Source: Chryseobacterium carnipullorum
GTDB taxonomy: Bacteria > Bacteroidota > Bacteroidia > Flavobacteriales > Weeksellaceae
Direction of reading: 5' to 3'
Length of the DNA stretch: 64,000 nucleotides
Assembly (NCBI RefSeq): GCF_900142785.1
Contig: NZ_FRCD01000004.1
Location: 186,001-250,000 of the forward strand
Under the pieces are notes generated by a model. It saw nothing but the letters and a program-made list of their open reading frames with translations, ran no database searches and was not told the origin of the DNA. This document shows positions 45,121-53,384 of the stretch, in pieces. How positions within the stretch are numbered: the first letter of the stretch is position 1; the number at the start of each line of letters is the position of its first letter. Both the position numbers and the translations under genes were made by a program.

Positions 45121-45810
45121 ATGAATAATCACATAACGACGATCGCCTTTGATGCAGATGATACGCTTTGGATCAACGAGCCCTATTTTCAGGAAGCGGA
45201 GAAAGAATTCTGTGTGCTTCTGGAAGATTATCTGCCACAGCATTCTGTATCTCAGGAATTATTTAAAACCGAAATGCAGAACCTACATCTGTACGGTTAC
45301 GGTGTAAAAGGGTTTATGCTATGTATGATCGAAACGGTGAGCAGGGTTTCAGGCGGTACAGCATCGATGCAGCTGATCAACCGGACTATTGAAATCGGCC
45401 AGGAACTTCTTCAGAAACCGATAGAATTGCTTGATGGAGTTACCGAAACCCTGGATGCTTTAAAAGGAAAATACCGACTGGTAGTTGCCACAAAAGGAGA
45501 TCTGCTGGATCAGGAACGTAAGCTTAAAAACTCAGGATTGCAGGAATATTTTCACCATATAGAAATTATGAGTGATAAGAAAGAAAACGATTATCAAAAG
45601 CTGTTGAAACATCTGGATTGTCGACCTGAACACTTCCTGATGCTTGGAAATTCTATCAAATCAGATATTCTGCCTGTACTGGAAATCGGAGGTTTTGCCG
45701 CACATATTCCTTACCATGTGACGTGGAGCCATGAACAGCATGAGTCTAATTTGGAGCATGAAAATTTTATGGAACTGAAGAGTATTGATGAAGTGTTGAA
45801 GTACTTATAA
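45121..45810 (+). CDS. HAD-superfamily hydrolase
   Basis: The start is the ATG at 45121 (229 aa); an upstream TTG is not used. HAD motif 1 is FDADDTLW with the nucleophilic Asp and the general acid Asp. Motif 2 is VVATKGD, motif 3 contains the Lys in DKKENDYQK, and motif 4 is MLGNSIKSDI. It belongs to the HAD subfamily I phosphatases (YjjG/Gph-like). The natural substrate is unknown. It is transcribed divergently from the Crp/Fnr gene, with a terminator downstream. Confidence 0.9.
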   Translation: MNNHITTIAFDADDTLWINEPYFQEAEKEFCVLLEDYLPQHSVSQELFKTEMQNLHLYGYGVKGFMLCMIETVSRVSGGTASMQLINRTIEIGQELLQKPIELLDGVTETLDALKGKYRLVVATKGDLLDQERKLKNSGLQEYFHHIEIMSDKKENDYQKLLKHLDCRPEHFLMLGNSIKSDILPVLEIGGFAAHIPYHVTWSHEQHESNLEHENFMELKSIDEVLKYL

Positions 45811-45815
45811 AAATG

Positions 45816-45840
45816 CCTGCTCAAATGAGCGGGTTTTGTT
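45816..45840 (+). terminator. Terminator after the HAD gene
   Basis: CCTGCTCA and TGAGCGGG form an 8-bp stem (one wobble) followed by TTTTGTTTT. Confidence 0.8.
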
Positions 45841-45847
45841 TTACTCT

Positions 45848-46270
45848 TTAGTATAGGTTTTCTACTTCAATATTATTTTTCCATCCTCCGGATTTATACA
45901 TTGAGATAATAATCATTTTTTCAAATTCAGCTAATGTTCGCGAACCGCCATTTACCGTTGCTCCTTTCCACGGAATCTCGTTGTCCGGAATTACATACTC
46001 GATCCTGTATTCACCATAATAGCTAGACTTAAACGCATTGATAACTATATAATAATCTGAATCCTCATGATCGTTATTAAATAAAAGCAATGATGCATGA
46101 GAAGTTAATCCATATAAAACAGTTTCCTTAAACATGGTATTGATGGATTCCAGAACTTCCAGCATTGGAGTTCCGCCATCTCCTATTTGATCTTCAGGTT
46201 TTGGGATAAGCTCTTTGTAAAACTCTTCCAGTGTTAACTTTTTTTGTTCAGAACGTCTAACTATTGGCAT
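45848..46270 (-). CDS. Cytosolic protein of unknown function
   Basis: I do not recognise this 140-aa protein. It has no signal peptide and no membrane segment. It contains alternating strands (ASLLLFNNDHEDSDYYIVINAF, EYRIEYVIPDNEIPW) and two possible aromatic ligand sites, with Trp-rich ends. It lies 52 bp downstream of a secreted hypothetical gene on the same strand and may be co-transcribed with it. It could be an immunity-type or small regulatory protein, but there is no evidence for either. Confidence 0.6.
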   Translation of the reverse strand: MPIVRRSEQKKLTLEEFYKELIPKPEDQIGDGGTPMLEVLESINTMFKETVLYGLTSHASLLLFNNDHEDSDYYIVINAFKSSYYGEYRIEYVIPDNEIPWKGATVNGGSRTLAEFEKMIIISMYKSGGWKNNIEVENLY

Positions 46271-46322
46271 GGTAAAAATTATTGGCGGGAAATTAAAAAA
46301 TTATAGCATTATTTTCATCAGA

Positions 46323-47036
46323 CTATTGACCGCTAAACTTCAAGTATTTCTTTATCTCTTCAGAATTATACTTTTTTTCGAAGTAAGCCAGTTTATCATG
46401 ATATTCCGGATGTTTTCTTTTTATGAAAAAATAGGACTCAGTAATCAGTTCTACCAAATTCTGTGGTGAAGACGGATTATCAAGTACTATCCTGTCAAAT
46501 TTTATTAAAACTGAATCAATTTCCTTCATGGTCCATTTTGATTCCTTAGCATCAAATAGCTGGATGAAATTTGAAAGCTCATGCTCAGTTTTAATACTGG
46601 CTTTATGCTTCCTGTAAACCTCTGTCGCTTTTATATTATCTTTTTCCCAAAAAACCATCTTATAAAGTTCATCTGCTAAATGTGAATTTGATCCTACACA
46701 ACCTTGAATGATACTAATGGGTTCATTATTTTTCAGATAAGAGTCAAACAGTTGATCCAATATTTTAAGCTTTCTATTAAAAACAGAATATGAACCATAC
46801 GTCTTAGCTACAGGATTTCCATTAAAAGCAATATATTCCACTTCTTTATCTGAGGCCTTTTTATCAATCTCAACAAACAATTTATAGACTTCGCTTTCAG
46901 ATCCTCCATACCCAATGGCAGCCGATTCAACCCGCTTACTTTTTGATAATTCGTCATACAATTTGTTGATTTCAGGAGATAATTGCCCAAAACAAAAAGC
47001 AGGAATAAAAAATAATAGACCGGTTATTTTCATCAT
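46323..47036 (-). CDS. Secreted protein of unknown function
   Basis: This 237-aa protein has a signal peptide (MMKITGLLFFIPAFCFG). The mature part is helical, with several Glu/Lys-rich stretches and the pattern AKTYGSYSVFNRKLKILDQLF followed by NEPISIIQGCVGSNSHLADELYK. The latter has weak resemblance to HEAT-like or DUF-type repeats. No family is recognised. It lies just downstream of the S9 peptidase gene and its terminator, and upstream of the 140-aa protein gene. Confidence 0.6.
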   Translation of the reverse strand: MMKITGLLFFIPAFCFGQLSPEINKLYDELSKSKRVESAAIGYGGSESEVYKLFVEIDKKASDKEVEYIAFNGNPVAKTYGSYSVFNRKLKILDQLFDSYLKNNEPISIIQGCVGSNSHLADELYKMVFWEKDNIKATEVYRKHKASIKTEHELSNFIQLFDAKESKWTMKEIDSVLIKFDRIVLDNPSSPQNLVELITESYFFIKRKHPEYHDKLAYFEKKYNSEEIKKYLKFSGQ

Positions 47037-47059
47037 GGTTATTATAGAAAAGGAATTAA

Positions 47060-47088
47060 AAAGCCCGTTCCAATCATGAACGGGCTTT
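47060..47088 (-). terminator. Terminator after the S9 peptidase gene
   Basis: AAAGCCCGTTC and GAACGGGCTTT form an 11-bp stem with a 7-nt loop, followed on the minus strand by TTTTT. Confidence 0.9.
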
Positions 47089-47101
47089 CTATAAAATTAT
47101 T

Positions 47102-49504
47102 TTATTTCTTCAGACACTTCTCAAGGAACTGATCCTGTTCCCATAAAAGGTGTAGAATATTTTCTTTAGCTACATAGCCATGGGCTTCTTTTGGAAGAAG
47201 AACCATTTTCACAGGAGCTCCCAGGTTTTTCAGAGCCTGGAAATATCTTTCGGTCTGCAAAGTGAAGGTTCCCGGGTTGTTATCGGCATCACCATGAACC
47301 AAAAGCATTGGCGTTTTCATTTTGTCCGCATTCATAAATGGAGACATCTTGTTATAGATTTCCGGAATATCCCAGTAATTTCTCTGCTCGCTCTGGAACC
47401 CAAATGGAGTCAGCGTTCTGTTGTATGCCCCACTTCTTGCGATACCACATGCGAAAAGATTAGAATGGGTCAATAGATTAGCGGTCATAAAAGCACCATA
47501 AGAATGTCCTCCTACAGCTACTTTCTTTTTGTCGATATATCCTAACTGGTCAACTGCATTGATCGCCGCTTCAGCATTTGCTACCAACTGTGGAATAAAA
47601 GTATCGTTCGGCTCTGTTTTTCCTTCTCCAATGATCGGGAATGCAGCGTCATCCAGTACCGCATATCCTTTTGTTGTCCAGTATACGAAAGATCCGTAGT
47701 ATGGGAACGTAAAGTCATTCGGGTTCTGAGTATTTTGTCCTGCTGTATTTTTATCCTTATATTCTGTAGGGTACGCCCAGATCAGTAAAGGAAGTTTTTC
47801 TTTTTTAGCTTTCCTGTCGTAGTTGGCAGGCAGATAAAGCGTTCCTGTTAAAGTAACTCCGTCATTTCTTTTATACGTAATTACTTCTTTGTAAACATCT
47901 TTAATGCTTTCAAAAGGGTTCGCAAATTGGGTTACGGCTTCTGCTTTATTAGATTTAATATTCTTTTTAAAATAGTTCGGATAAAGGCTTGGAGACTGTT
48001 GAGTCGTTAAGATTTCACCTTTCGAAGCATTTAAGATATCAATAATCTCTTCTTTACCATTCTTAACGTTGGAAGTGTAGAGTCTTTTCTTTTTAAGTGA
48101 CTTTACATCCATTTCGTCGATGAAAGGATGCTGTCCATCTTTTGTAAATCCGTCTCCGATCAGGTAGGTCTTCCCTCCTTTCATATCGATAACATATCTT
48201 CCATACTGGTTTTTAGCAGTATTGAAATTCCCCGGATCACTGTATACATCCTGATAATTTCTGTCATCAATCACTTTTGAATCCCCATTATTAAGATCCA
48301 CCAAATATGATTTTGTATTCCTTGTGTCGTACCAACCTTCAGAAACTACAGCATAATGATCATTGGTCCAGCTTACACCTTCATATCTCTGTTTTGTTTT
48401 AAAGAATGACTTTGGAGCGGCCGTAAAAGGAGCTTCCCACGTAAAGATCTCATCTCTGTATTCTGCGGTTTTAGACTGATCTCCTCCATCCAATGCTTCA
48501 GCAAACAACAAAGTTGCCGGTGCATCACTTCTCCATCCCATACTTCTTTTTCCTTCTCTTACCGATGAAAATCCTTTCGGCATGATTTCATTCAAAGGAA
48601 CATCGTTCACTACTTTTACCGCATTTCCTTTCATATCATAAACAGTAGCTGTCAGCGGGAATCTGCTTAACGGAACGATATATGAGAACGGTTTCCTGAT
48701 CACTGTAGTCATTAAATAATTTCCGTCCGGAGAAAAGCTAAGACCGGAATACATATCCTGATCTTTTACTTTTTTAAGAGTTCCGTTCAGGTCTACATTA
48801 TAAATTTCAGAAGCGGTAAGAACCTCAAAGTTCTTTTCATCCTGAGGATTTTTTAAAAGATCCTGGTAAGTTCTGTTTTGAGAAACTTTACCGTCAGCTG
48901 TAGAAACAATAGGACCCGTTGGAAGGTCTTTGCTGGCGTCAATCAGCGCAGGTCTGTTCTGAGGAAGTTTTCTGATCAACAAGCTTTGTGAATCGTTGTA
49001 CCATACGTAAGGTGTTCCCAGGTTGGCATTCAGGTTATCTTCAGTAATTTTTTTGGCGGTTGCCGTTTCCATATCCACCAACCAAAGTTCTACTCCCTTG
49101 CTGGTTGTATTGGTAAATACCAGTTTCTTTTCGTCCGGTGAAAATGAAATGTAGGTAATTTTAGCATTCGCAGGCAGATTTTTAACCTGTATCTCATTTT
49201 TATCATTGATCTTTCTGATCTTCAGATTATTGGAATAAGTGACGCTGCTTGAAATATTAGTAACCGGATTGATTCTTAATCCTGCCAGTTTCATTTCCTG
49301 CTGATTAAGATCTTCCAGTGTTTTATATGTAGGACGGTAAGTAAAAACCACCCAGTCTTTTTTGCTGTTCATCAGAACGCTTGGAGGTCTTTCATAATCT
49401 GCCAGTTTTAGGATTTCTGCAGATGGCTTCTGATAAGTAATATTCTCCTGTGCATCATAGAAATTGAGAAATGCCAAAAGGCAAATGGTCAGTTTTATCT
49501 TCAT
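47102..49504 (-). CDS. S9-family prolyl oligopeptidase-like peptidase, secreted
   Basis: This 800-aa serine peptidase has a short signal peptide (MKIKLTICLLAFLNFYDAQ). The N-terminal half is a beta-propeller (YISFSPDEKKLVF, GLSFSPDGNYLM repeats). The C-terminal alpha/beta hydrolase has the nucleophile in GGHSYGAFM, the Asp in LLVHGDADN and the His in PKEAHGY, which give the Ser-Asp-His triad. It cleaves peptides, probably dipeptides or oligopeptides, in the periplasm. It is divergent from the small double-glycine peptide gene. No obvious partner is nearby. Confidence 0.93.
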   Translation of the reverse strand: MKIKLTICLLAFLNFYDAQENITYQKPSAEILKLADYERPPSVLMNSKKDWVVFTYRPTYKTLEDLNQQEMKLAGLRINPVTNISSSVTYSNNLKIRKINDKNEIQVKNLPANAKITYISFSPDEKKLVFTNTTSKGVELWLVDMETATAKKITEDNLNANLGTPYVWYNDSQSLLIRKLPQNRPALIDASKDLPTGPIVSTADGKVSQNRTYQDLLKNPQDEKNFEVLTASEIYNVDLNGTLKKVKDQDMYSGLSFSPDGNYLMTTVIRKPFSYIVPLSRFPLTATVYDMKGNAVKVVNDVPLNEIMPKGFSSVREGKRSMGWRSDAPATLLFAEALDGGDQSKTAEYRDEIFTWEAPFTAAPKSFFKTKQRYEGVSWTNDHYAVVSEGWYDTRNTKSYLVDLNNGDSKVIDDRNYQDVYSDPGNFNTAKNQYGRYVIDMKGGKTYLIGDGFTKDGQHPFIDEMDVKSLKKKRLYTSNVKNGKEEIIDILNASKGEILTTQQSPSLYPNYFKKNIKSNKAEAVTQFANPFESIKDVYKEVITYKRNDGVTLTGTLYLPANYDRKAKKEKLPLLIWAYPTEYKDKNTAGQNTQNPNDFTFPYYGSFVYWTTKGYAVLDDAAFPIIGEGKTEPNDTFIPQLVANAEAAINAVDQLGYIDKKKVAVGGHSYGAFMTANLLTHSNLFACGIARSGAYNRTLTPFGFQSEQRNYWDIPEIYNKMSPFMNADKMKTPMLLVHGDADNNPGTFTLQTERYFQALKNLGAPVKMVLLPKEAHGYVAKENILHLLWEQDQFLEKCLKK

Positions 49505-49632
49505 ATAAATTCATTTTCTACGAAAGTAGTGATTTTTGTGATATAACTAAAACAGTTAATTTTAATACCCGTTACTGTGATATAAATTAAAAATTCTATA
49601 TTCGTATAGATCAAATTAATTCAATATTCATT

Positions 49633-49794
49633 ATGAAAAATTTAAAGAAATTATCCAAGAGAGATCTTAAAACGATCATTGGAGGGCAGGTACCTTCATG
49701 TCCTACAGGATACAAGCCATGCGTGGCCGGAGTAGATGAAAACGATATCATTACATGGACCTGTGTTTGGTCTTCGCTGCCTTGTAAACCTTAA
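49633..49794 (+). CDS. Bacteriocin-like double-glycine leader peptide (53 aa)
   Basis: The short gene encodes a leader MKNLKKLSKRDLKTIIGG followed by a 35-residue mature part with four cysteines (23, 30, 44 and 51). The leader matches the double-glycine type processed by peptidase-containing ABC exporters, and the leader-then-GG arrangement is that of Chryseobacterium bacteriocin-like peptides. It could be a microcin-like toxin or signalling peptide. No exporter or immunity gene is next to it. The -7-like box TATATTCG is about 30 nt upstream, and a perfect hairpin terminator follows immediately. It is short and easily missed by gene finders. Confidence 0.8.
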   Translation: MKNLKKLSKRDLKTIIGGQVPSCPTGYKPCVAGVDENDIITWTCVWSSLPCKP

Positions 49795-49803
49795 TAAAAA
49801 ACA

Positions 49804-49837
49804 AAAAAGAGCATTAGTTGTCTAATGCTCTTTTTTT
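49804..49837. terminator. Terminator shared by the GG-peptide and DoxX genes
   Basis: AAAAAGAGCATTAG and CTAATGCTCTTTTT form a 14-bp stem with a TTGT loop; T runs are present on both strands. It lies between convergent genes. Confidence 0.92.
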
Positions 49838-49854
49838 ATATTTTCTTGACTGAT

Positions 49855-50283
49855 TTACCAGTCTGAAGCTCTTTTTCGCTTTTCTATCATATGATCTACA
49901 GATACTTTACCTGCGCCAAAAGCCATCAGGAGAAGATATACTGAAAGATAGATGAGACTCATTTCTCTTTTCTCAAACGGATCTGCTCCGTGAACTACAA
50001 AAGCAGCGATGATCATGGTAAAGATCAGAAAACCTAACGAAATCCTGGTAAACAATCCTAAAATAAGAAGTATTGAACATACAAATTCAGCAATAACAGT
50101 AAGAACAAGAGATACTAAAGGCCCTAATCCTATAAAGTCAAAAAACTCAATTTTACCGCCCTCCAAAAGCATCTGAAGTTTTGGAAAACCGTGAGAGAGC
50201 ATAGCAAAACCTATAAATACTCTCACAACGAATAAAATAATATCTTTAGGTACTGAGCTTGAATTTGAATTGAAATAGTTCAT
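49855..50283 (-). CDS. DoxX-family membrane protein
   Basis: This 142-aa protein has four hydrophobic helices. The DoxX pattern is seen in RVFIGFAMLSHGFPKL (first helix and loop), LGPLVSLVLTVIAEFVCSILLILGL, and the end VHGADPFEKREMSLIYLSVYLLLMAFGAGKVSVD. Some DoxX proteins are linked to respiration or sulphur and redox handling; the role here is unknown. The gene converges on the GG-peptide gene and lies 67 bp downstream of era on the same strand. Confidence 0.9.
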   Translation of the reverse strand: MNYFNSNSSSVPKDIILFVVRVFIGFAMLSHGFPKLQMLLEGGKIEFFDFIGLGPLVSLVLTVIAEFVCSILLILGLFTRISLGFLIFTMIIAAFVVHGADPFEKREMSLIYLSVYLLLMAFGAGKVSVDHMIEKRKRASDW

Positions 50284-50350
50284 TTACTAAAAATTTAAAT
50301 TAAAGGTAATAAAAATCTTTTAATAGAACGGAATCACGAGCGTTTTTAGT

Positions 50351-51226
50351 CTATCTGTACCCGAAATTTTTCAAATCTCTGTCGTTTTTACGCCAGTCTT
50401 TTTTCACTTTCACAAAAAGGTTCAAGTGAATTTTCTTGGAAAAGAATTTTTCCAGATCGATCCTGGCTTCTGTTCCTACTTTTTTGATGGCATCTCCTTT
50501 ATGACCAATGATAATTCCTTTCTGGGTATCTCTTTCCACATAAATAATAGAATCGATGAAAATGATCCCTTCTTTTTCTTTAAACTGCTCGGTTACGACC
50601 TCTACGGAATAAGGAATTTCTTTCTCATAGTTTAAGAGGATCTTTTCACGGATCGCTTCGTTCACGAAAAATCTTTCAGGCTTATCTGTGTACTGCTCCT
50701 TATCATAATAAGCAGGACTCTCCGGCAACAGAGATCTTAATTTGGGCAGAATGATATCTGTATTGAAAGCATTCAAGGCAGAAATAGGAAGGATCTCCGC
50801 TTTTGGAATCCTGTTGTGCCATTCTTCTACCAGTTTTTCAAGTCCTTCCTGAGTGGTCTGGTCTACTTTATTCAGTAAAAGTAAAACCGGAACCGGAATC
50901 TTGTTCAGTTTATCTATTAAAAATTCTGAAGGTTCAGCTTTATCCGTGACGTCTACGATGAATAAAAATACATCGGCATCCTGTAAAGAATCCTTTACAA
51001 AATCCATCATTTTCTCCTGAAGGCCATATTTCGCATCCAATACTCCGGGAGTATCTGAAAATACGATCTGTAGGTCTTCCTCATTATAAATTCCAAAAAT
51101 TCTGTGGCGGGTTGTCTGTGCCTTCTGCGTTACAATAGCTAGTTTTTCTCCCATTAATTGATTTAATAAGGTAGATTTTCCAGCATTGGGCTTTCCGACT
51201 ATGTTTACAAATCCAGCTTTATGCAT
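50351..51226 (-). CDS. era: GTPase Era
   Basis: This 291-aa essential GTPase helps assemble the 30S ribosomal subunit. G1 is GKPNAGKST, G3 is DTPG in FSDTPGVLDAKYG, and G4 is NKVD. The C-terminal KH domain has GIIFIDSIIYVERDTQKGIIIGHKG (GxxG in IGHKG) and ends in DWRKNDRDLKNFGYR. The gene has its own full-consensus promoter. It stands upstream of doxX and is divergent from the Crp/Fnr gene. All GTPase motifs are intact. Confidence 0.96.
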   Translation of the reverse strand: MHKAGFVNIVGKPNAGKSTLLNQLMGEKLAIVTQKAQTTRHRIFGIYNEEDLQIVFSDTPGVLDAKYGLQEKMMDFVKDSLQDADVFLFIVDVTDKAEPSEFLIDKLNKIPVPVLLLLNKVDQTTQEGLEKLVEEWHNRIPKAEILPISALNAFNTDIILPKLRSLLPESPAYYDKEQYTDKPERFFVNEAIREKILLNYEKEIPYSVEVVTEQFKEKEGIIFIDSIIYVERDTQKGIIIGHKGDAIKKVGTEARIDLEKFFSKKIHLNLFVKVKKDWRKNDRDLKNFGYR

Positions 51227-51246
51227 ATAAATAGTATTACGAACTG

Positions 51247-51276
51247 CAAAGTTAGTAAAACAAAACTGGTCTTCAA
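51247..51276 (-). promoter_or_regulatory. Promoter for era
   Basis: On the minus strand TTG (51274-51276) is separated by 19 nt from TAACTTTG (51247-51254), 20 nt before the era ATG. It is a full consensus match. Confidence 0.55.
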
Positions 51277-51451
51277 GGTTTAAGTCTACTTTTAGAAAAT
51301 AAAAAAGCTTAATTGCTTTAAAAAAATAGAATGCTCCTCTTTAATTCAATCATTGATCTGTCTATTTATCTTCTTACTTTTGAAAATTAAACGAAATACA
51401 GTTGTATTGCATCCCATAAAACCAATACTTTTGACCTTATTAATTGACCTT

Positions 51452-52015
51452 ATGGATATAAATCAGATCCTTGACCGTATAGATGTACTTCCTGATGCCT
51501 CTAAAGCTTCATTGAAAAAACATATCACGGAAGTATCCCACCCCAAATACTTCTGTCTTATGGAATCGGATAAGATCATTCCCCATATTTATTTTATAAA
51601 AAAAGGGATTGTACGGGCTTATGCTTCTACCGCCGATAATGATATTACGTTCTGGTTCGGGAGCGAAGGGGAAACTATTGTTTCCATGAAGAGTTACGTA
51701 GAAGATCGGCCAGGCTATGAAAGCATAGAACTTCTGGAAGACTGTGATCTTTACATTCTGGAAACGGAAAGTCTCAGAAAACTCTTCAATGAGGACATCC
51801 ACATCGCGAACTGGGGAAGAAAATTTGCAGAAAAAGAACTGGTAAAAACAGAAGAGCTTATTATTTCAAGGCAGTTTAAAACATCTTTGGAACGATATAA
51901 AGATCTGATGACCAATAAATCAGATCTGCTAAAAAGGGTTCAGCTGGGTCATATTGCTTCTTATCTGGGCATTACACAGGTAAGTTTGAGCAGGATCAGG
52001 GCAGAGATAAAATAA
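51452..52015 (+). CDS. Crp/Fnr-family transcriptional regulator
   Basis: This is a 187-aa regulator from the ATG at 51452. A longer frame from 51353 would add 33 hydrophobic residues that do not look like part of the family. The N-terminal half is a cNMP-type beta roll (HIYFIKKGIVRAYAS, then GSEGETIVSMKSYVEDRPGYESIELLEDC) and the C-terminal half has an HTH in RVQLGHIASYLGITQVSLSRIRAEIK. The signal is unknown. It is the second Crp/Fnr-type gene in this window and is only loosely related to the one at 44477. An SMR transporter gene lies downstream. Confidence 0.88.
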   Translation: MDINQILDRIDVLPDASKASLKKHITEVSHPKYFCLMESDKIIPHIYFIKKGIVRAYASTADNDITFWFGSEGETIVSMKSYVEDRPGYESIELLEDCDLYILETESLRKLFNEDIHIANWGRKFAEKELVKTEELIISRQFKTSLERYKDLMTNKSDLLKRVQLGHIASYLGITQVSLSRIRAEIK

Positions 52016-52030
52016 GAAGGCTGGAAGCTT

Positions 52031-52150
52031 CTAATGGTCATTCACTTTAATAGTTTCTTTAAATAAATAATGTTTGACTGTCATTGAACTTGTGGTTCCC
52101 TGTAATTTATCTTTCCAATCTTTAAATTTCCCAACCTTATAAATATTCAT
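52031..52150 (-). CDS. Short open reading frame, possible gene remnant (39 aa)
   Basis: A 39-codon frame from the ATG at 52148-52150 to a TAG reads MNIYKVGKFKDWKDKLQG and continues with a polar sequence that looks like real protein rather than noise. No full family match is recalled. It lies between the Crp/Fnr and SMR genes and on the opposite strand. It may be the broken end of a larger gene or a real small protein, and I cannot decide which. Confidence 0.3.
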   Translation of the reverse strand: MNIYKVGKFKDWKDKLQGTTSSMTVKHYLFKETIKVNDH

Positions 52151-52218
52151 TTTTTAACAAATGTAAAATCGTTTCTCCTTTCAAATCCTGAAATTTGCAG
52201 AAGAGAAAATTATTAAAA

Positions 52219-52545
52219 ATGAATTGGATTATTTTAATCATCGCCGGATTATTTGAGGTGGCTTTTGCCTCGTGTTTAGGAAAAGCCAAAGAAACGTCCG
52301 GTTCTGAGATGTATTACTGGTATGCCGGCTTTCTGGTGACCATGACGATCAGTATGCTGCTGCTGATCAAAGCTACGCAAACCCTACCTATCGGAACGGC
52401 TTATGCAGTATGGACAGGAATAGGAGCTGTAGGAACTGCTCTGATGGGAATGTTCTTTTTTAAAGATCCTGTAAGCTTCTGGAGAATATTTTTCATCTCC
52501 ACTTTGATTGGTTCAGTAGTTGGGCTGAAATCTGTTTCTCACTAA
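52219..52545 (+). CDS. SMR-family transporter (SugE/Gdx-like)
   Basis: This 108-aa protein has four membrane helices. The start is the ATG at 52219. The family glutamate is E13 in LFEVAFA, and PIGTAYAVWTGIGAVGT is the SMR signature. The overall pattern is closer to SugE/Gdx guanidinium exporters than to QacE drug pumps, but the assignment to guanidinium is not certain. No guanidine riboswitch was recognised in the 200 bp upstream. It converges on the methyltransferase gene with a shared terminator. Confidence 0.88.
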   Translation: MNWIILIIAGLFEVAFASCLGKAKETSGSEMYYWYAGFLVTMTISMLLLIKATQTLPIGTAYAVWTGIGAVGTALMGMFFFKDPVSFWRIFFISTLIGSVVGLKSVSH

Positions 52546-52576
52546 AATCAACAACAATTTCTATCTATAGTAAAAC

Positions 52577-52604
52577 AAACCCGTCTTCGAATCTGAAGAC
52601 GGGT
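52577..52604. terminator. Bidirectional terminator between SMR and methyltransferase genes
   Basis: AAACCCGTCTTC and GAAGACGGGTTT form a 12-bp stem with a 4-nt loop between convergent genes. Confidence 0.85.
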
Positions 52605-52616
52605 TTGATGTTGCTT

Positions 52617-53384
52617 TTATTTTTTGAAAACTACAGGCAGGATCTCATTTTGTCTCAAACCGTATTTTCTGATTTCTTCTTCTGAAAAATTCTGGGAATA
52701 GAAGTTAGGTTCTGTTTCAAAACCGGCTTTCCTTAGTCGGTCAAAATAATCCAGTCCGTACCAGCGAACGTGGTCATACTGGCCGAAGTGTTTCTGGCGT
52801 TCTTTTGGATCTTTGATGGAAAAATCTTCATACGTTTTCTCCAGAGCATTTCTCATCGGAACCTGAAAAATCCCCCAGCCTCCGGGTCTCATGACTCTGT
52901 AAAGTTCGCTTATGGCTTTTGCATCATCTTCTATATGTTCCAGAACATGGTTACAAAAAACAATATCAAAACTTTCATCCGCAAAAGGTAAATCCAGAAT
53001 ATCCGCTTTCACATCCACGATGGGAGAAAAAAGATCTGCGGAAATATAATCCAGATTTTTCATCATTTTAAACTTTCTCAGAAATTCCTGTTCAGGAGCG
53101 ATATGAAGAACTTTAGCATTTTTAATGAAAAAATCGGTTTCATTTTGAAGATACAACCACATCTGGCGGTGTCTCTCCAAGCTCAATGTTCCCGGAGAAA
53201 GAGCATTTTCACGCTGCTTTCCATACCCGTAAGGAAGAAATTTCCGGTAGGATTTTCCGTCGATAGGGTCATAAAACTGGTCTCCCTTGAATAACTGGTA
53301 AATCAGTGGTCTCGCCCAGATACTCATTTTAATAAGCATCGGACGTGGTAATGTATTGAGTAAAAGTTTAGCTACTTTTTTCAT
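52617..53384 (-). CDS. Class I SAM-dependent methyltransferase
   Basis: This 255-aa protein has a Rossmann-fold methyltransferase core beginning about residue 85: VLHIAPEQEF (motif I variant), the acidic strand YISADLFSP, DILDLPFADESFDIVFCNHVLEHIEDD (motif with conserved D and the VLEH block), and LYRVMRPGGWGIFQVPM. An N-terminal segment of about 70 residues precedes the core. The substrate is unknown. Its start codon overlaps the stop of map by one base (TAATG), so its translation is coupled to methionine aminopeptidase. It could modify a ribosome or nascent-chain-related target, but this is only a guess. Confidence 0.88.
   Translation of the reverse strand: MKKVAKLLLNTLPRPMLIKMSIWARPLIYQLFKGDQFYDPIDGKSYRKFLPYGYGKQRENALSPGTLSLERHRQMWLYLQNETDFFIKNAKVLHIAPEQEFLRKFKMMKNLDYISADLFSPIVDVKADILDLPFADESFDIVFCNHVLEHIEDDAKAISELYRVMRPGGWGIFQVPMRNALEKTYEDFSIKDPKERQKHFGQYDHVRWYGLDYFDRLRKAGFETEPNFYSQNFSEEEIRKYGLRQNEILPVVFKK

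Noticed and set aside
45848..47036. The two unknown genes as a toxin-immunity module
   Set aside because: One product has a signal peptide but there is no toxin domain, no secretion marker and no repeats to suggest a polymorphic toxin.
52016..52218. Guanidine riboswitch upstream of the SMR transporter gene
   Set aside because: The conserved motifs and stem pairs of the guanidine-I type could not be found; the region is AT-rich and includes a separate frame.
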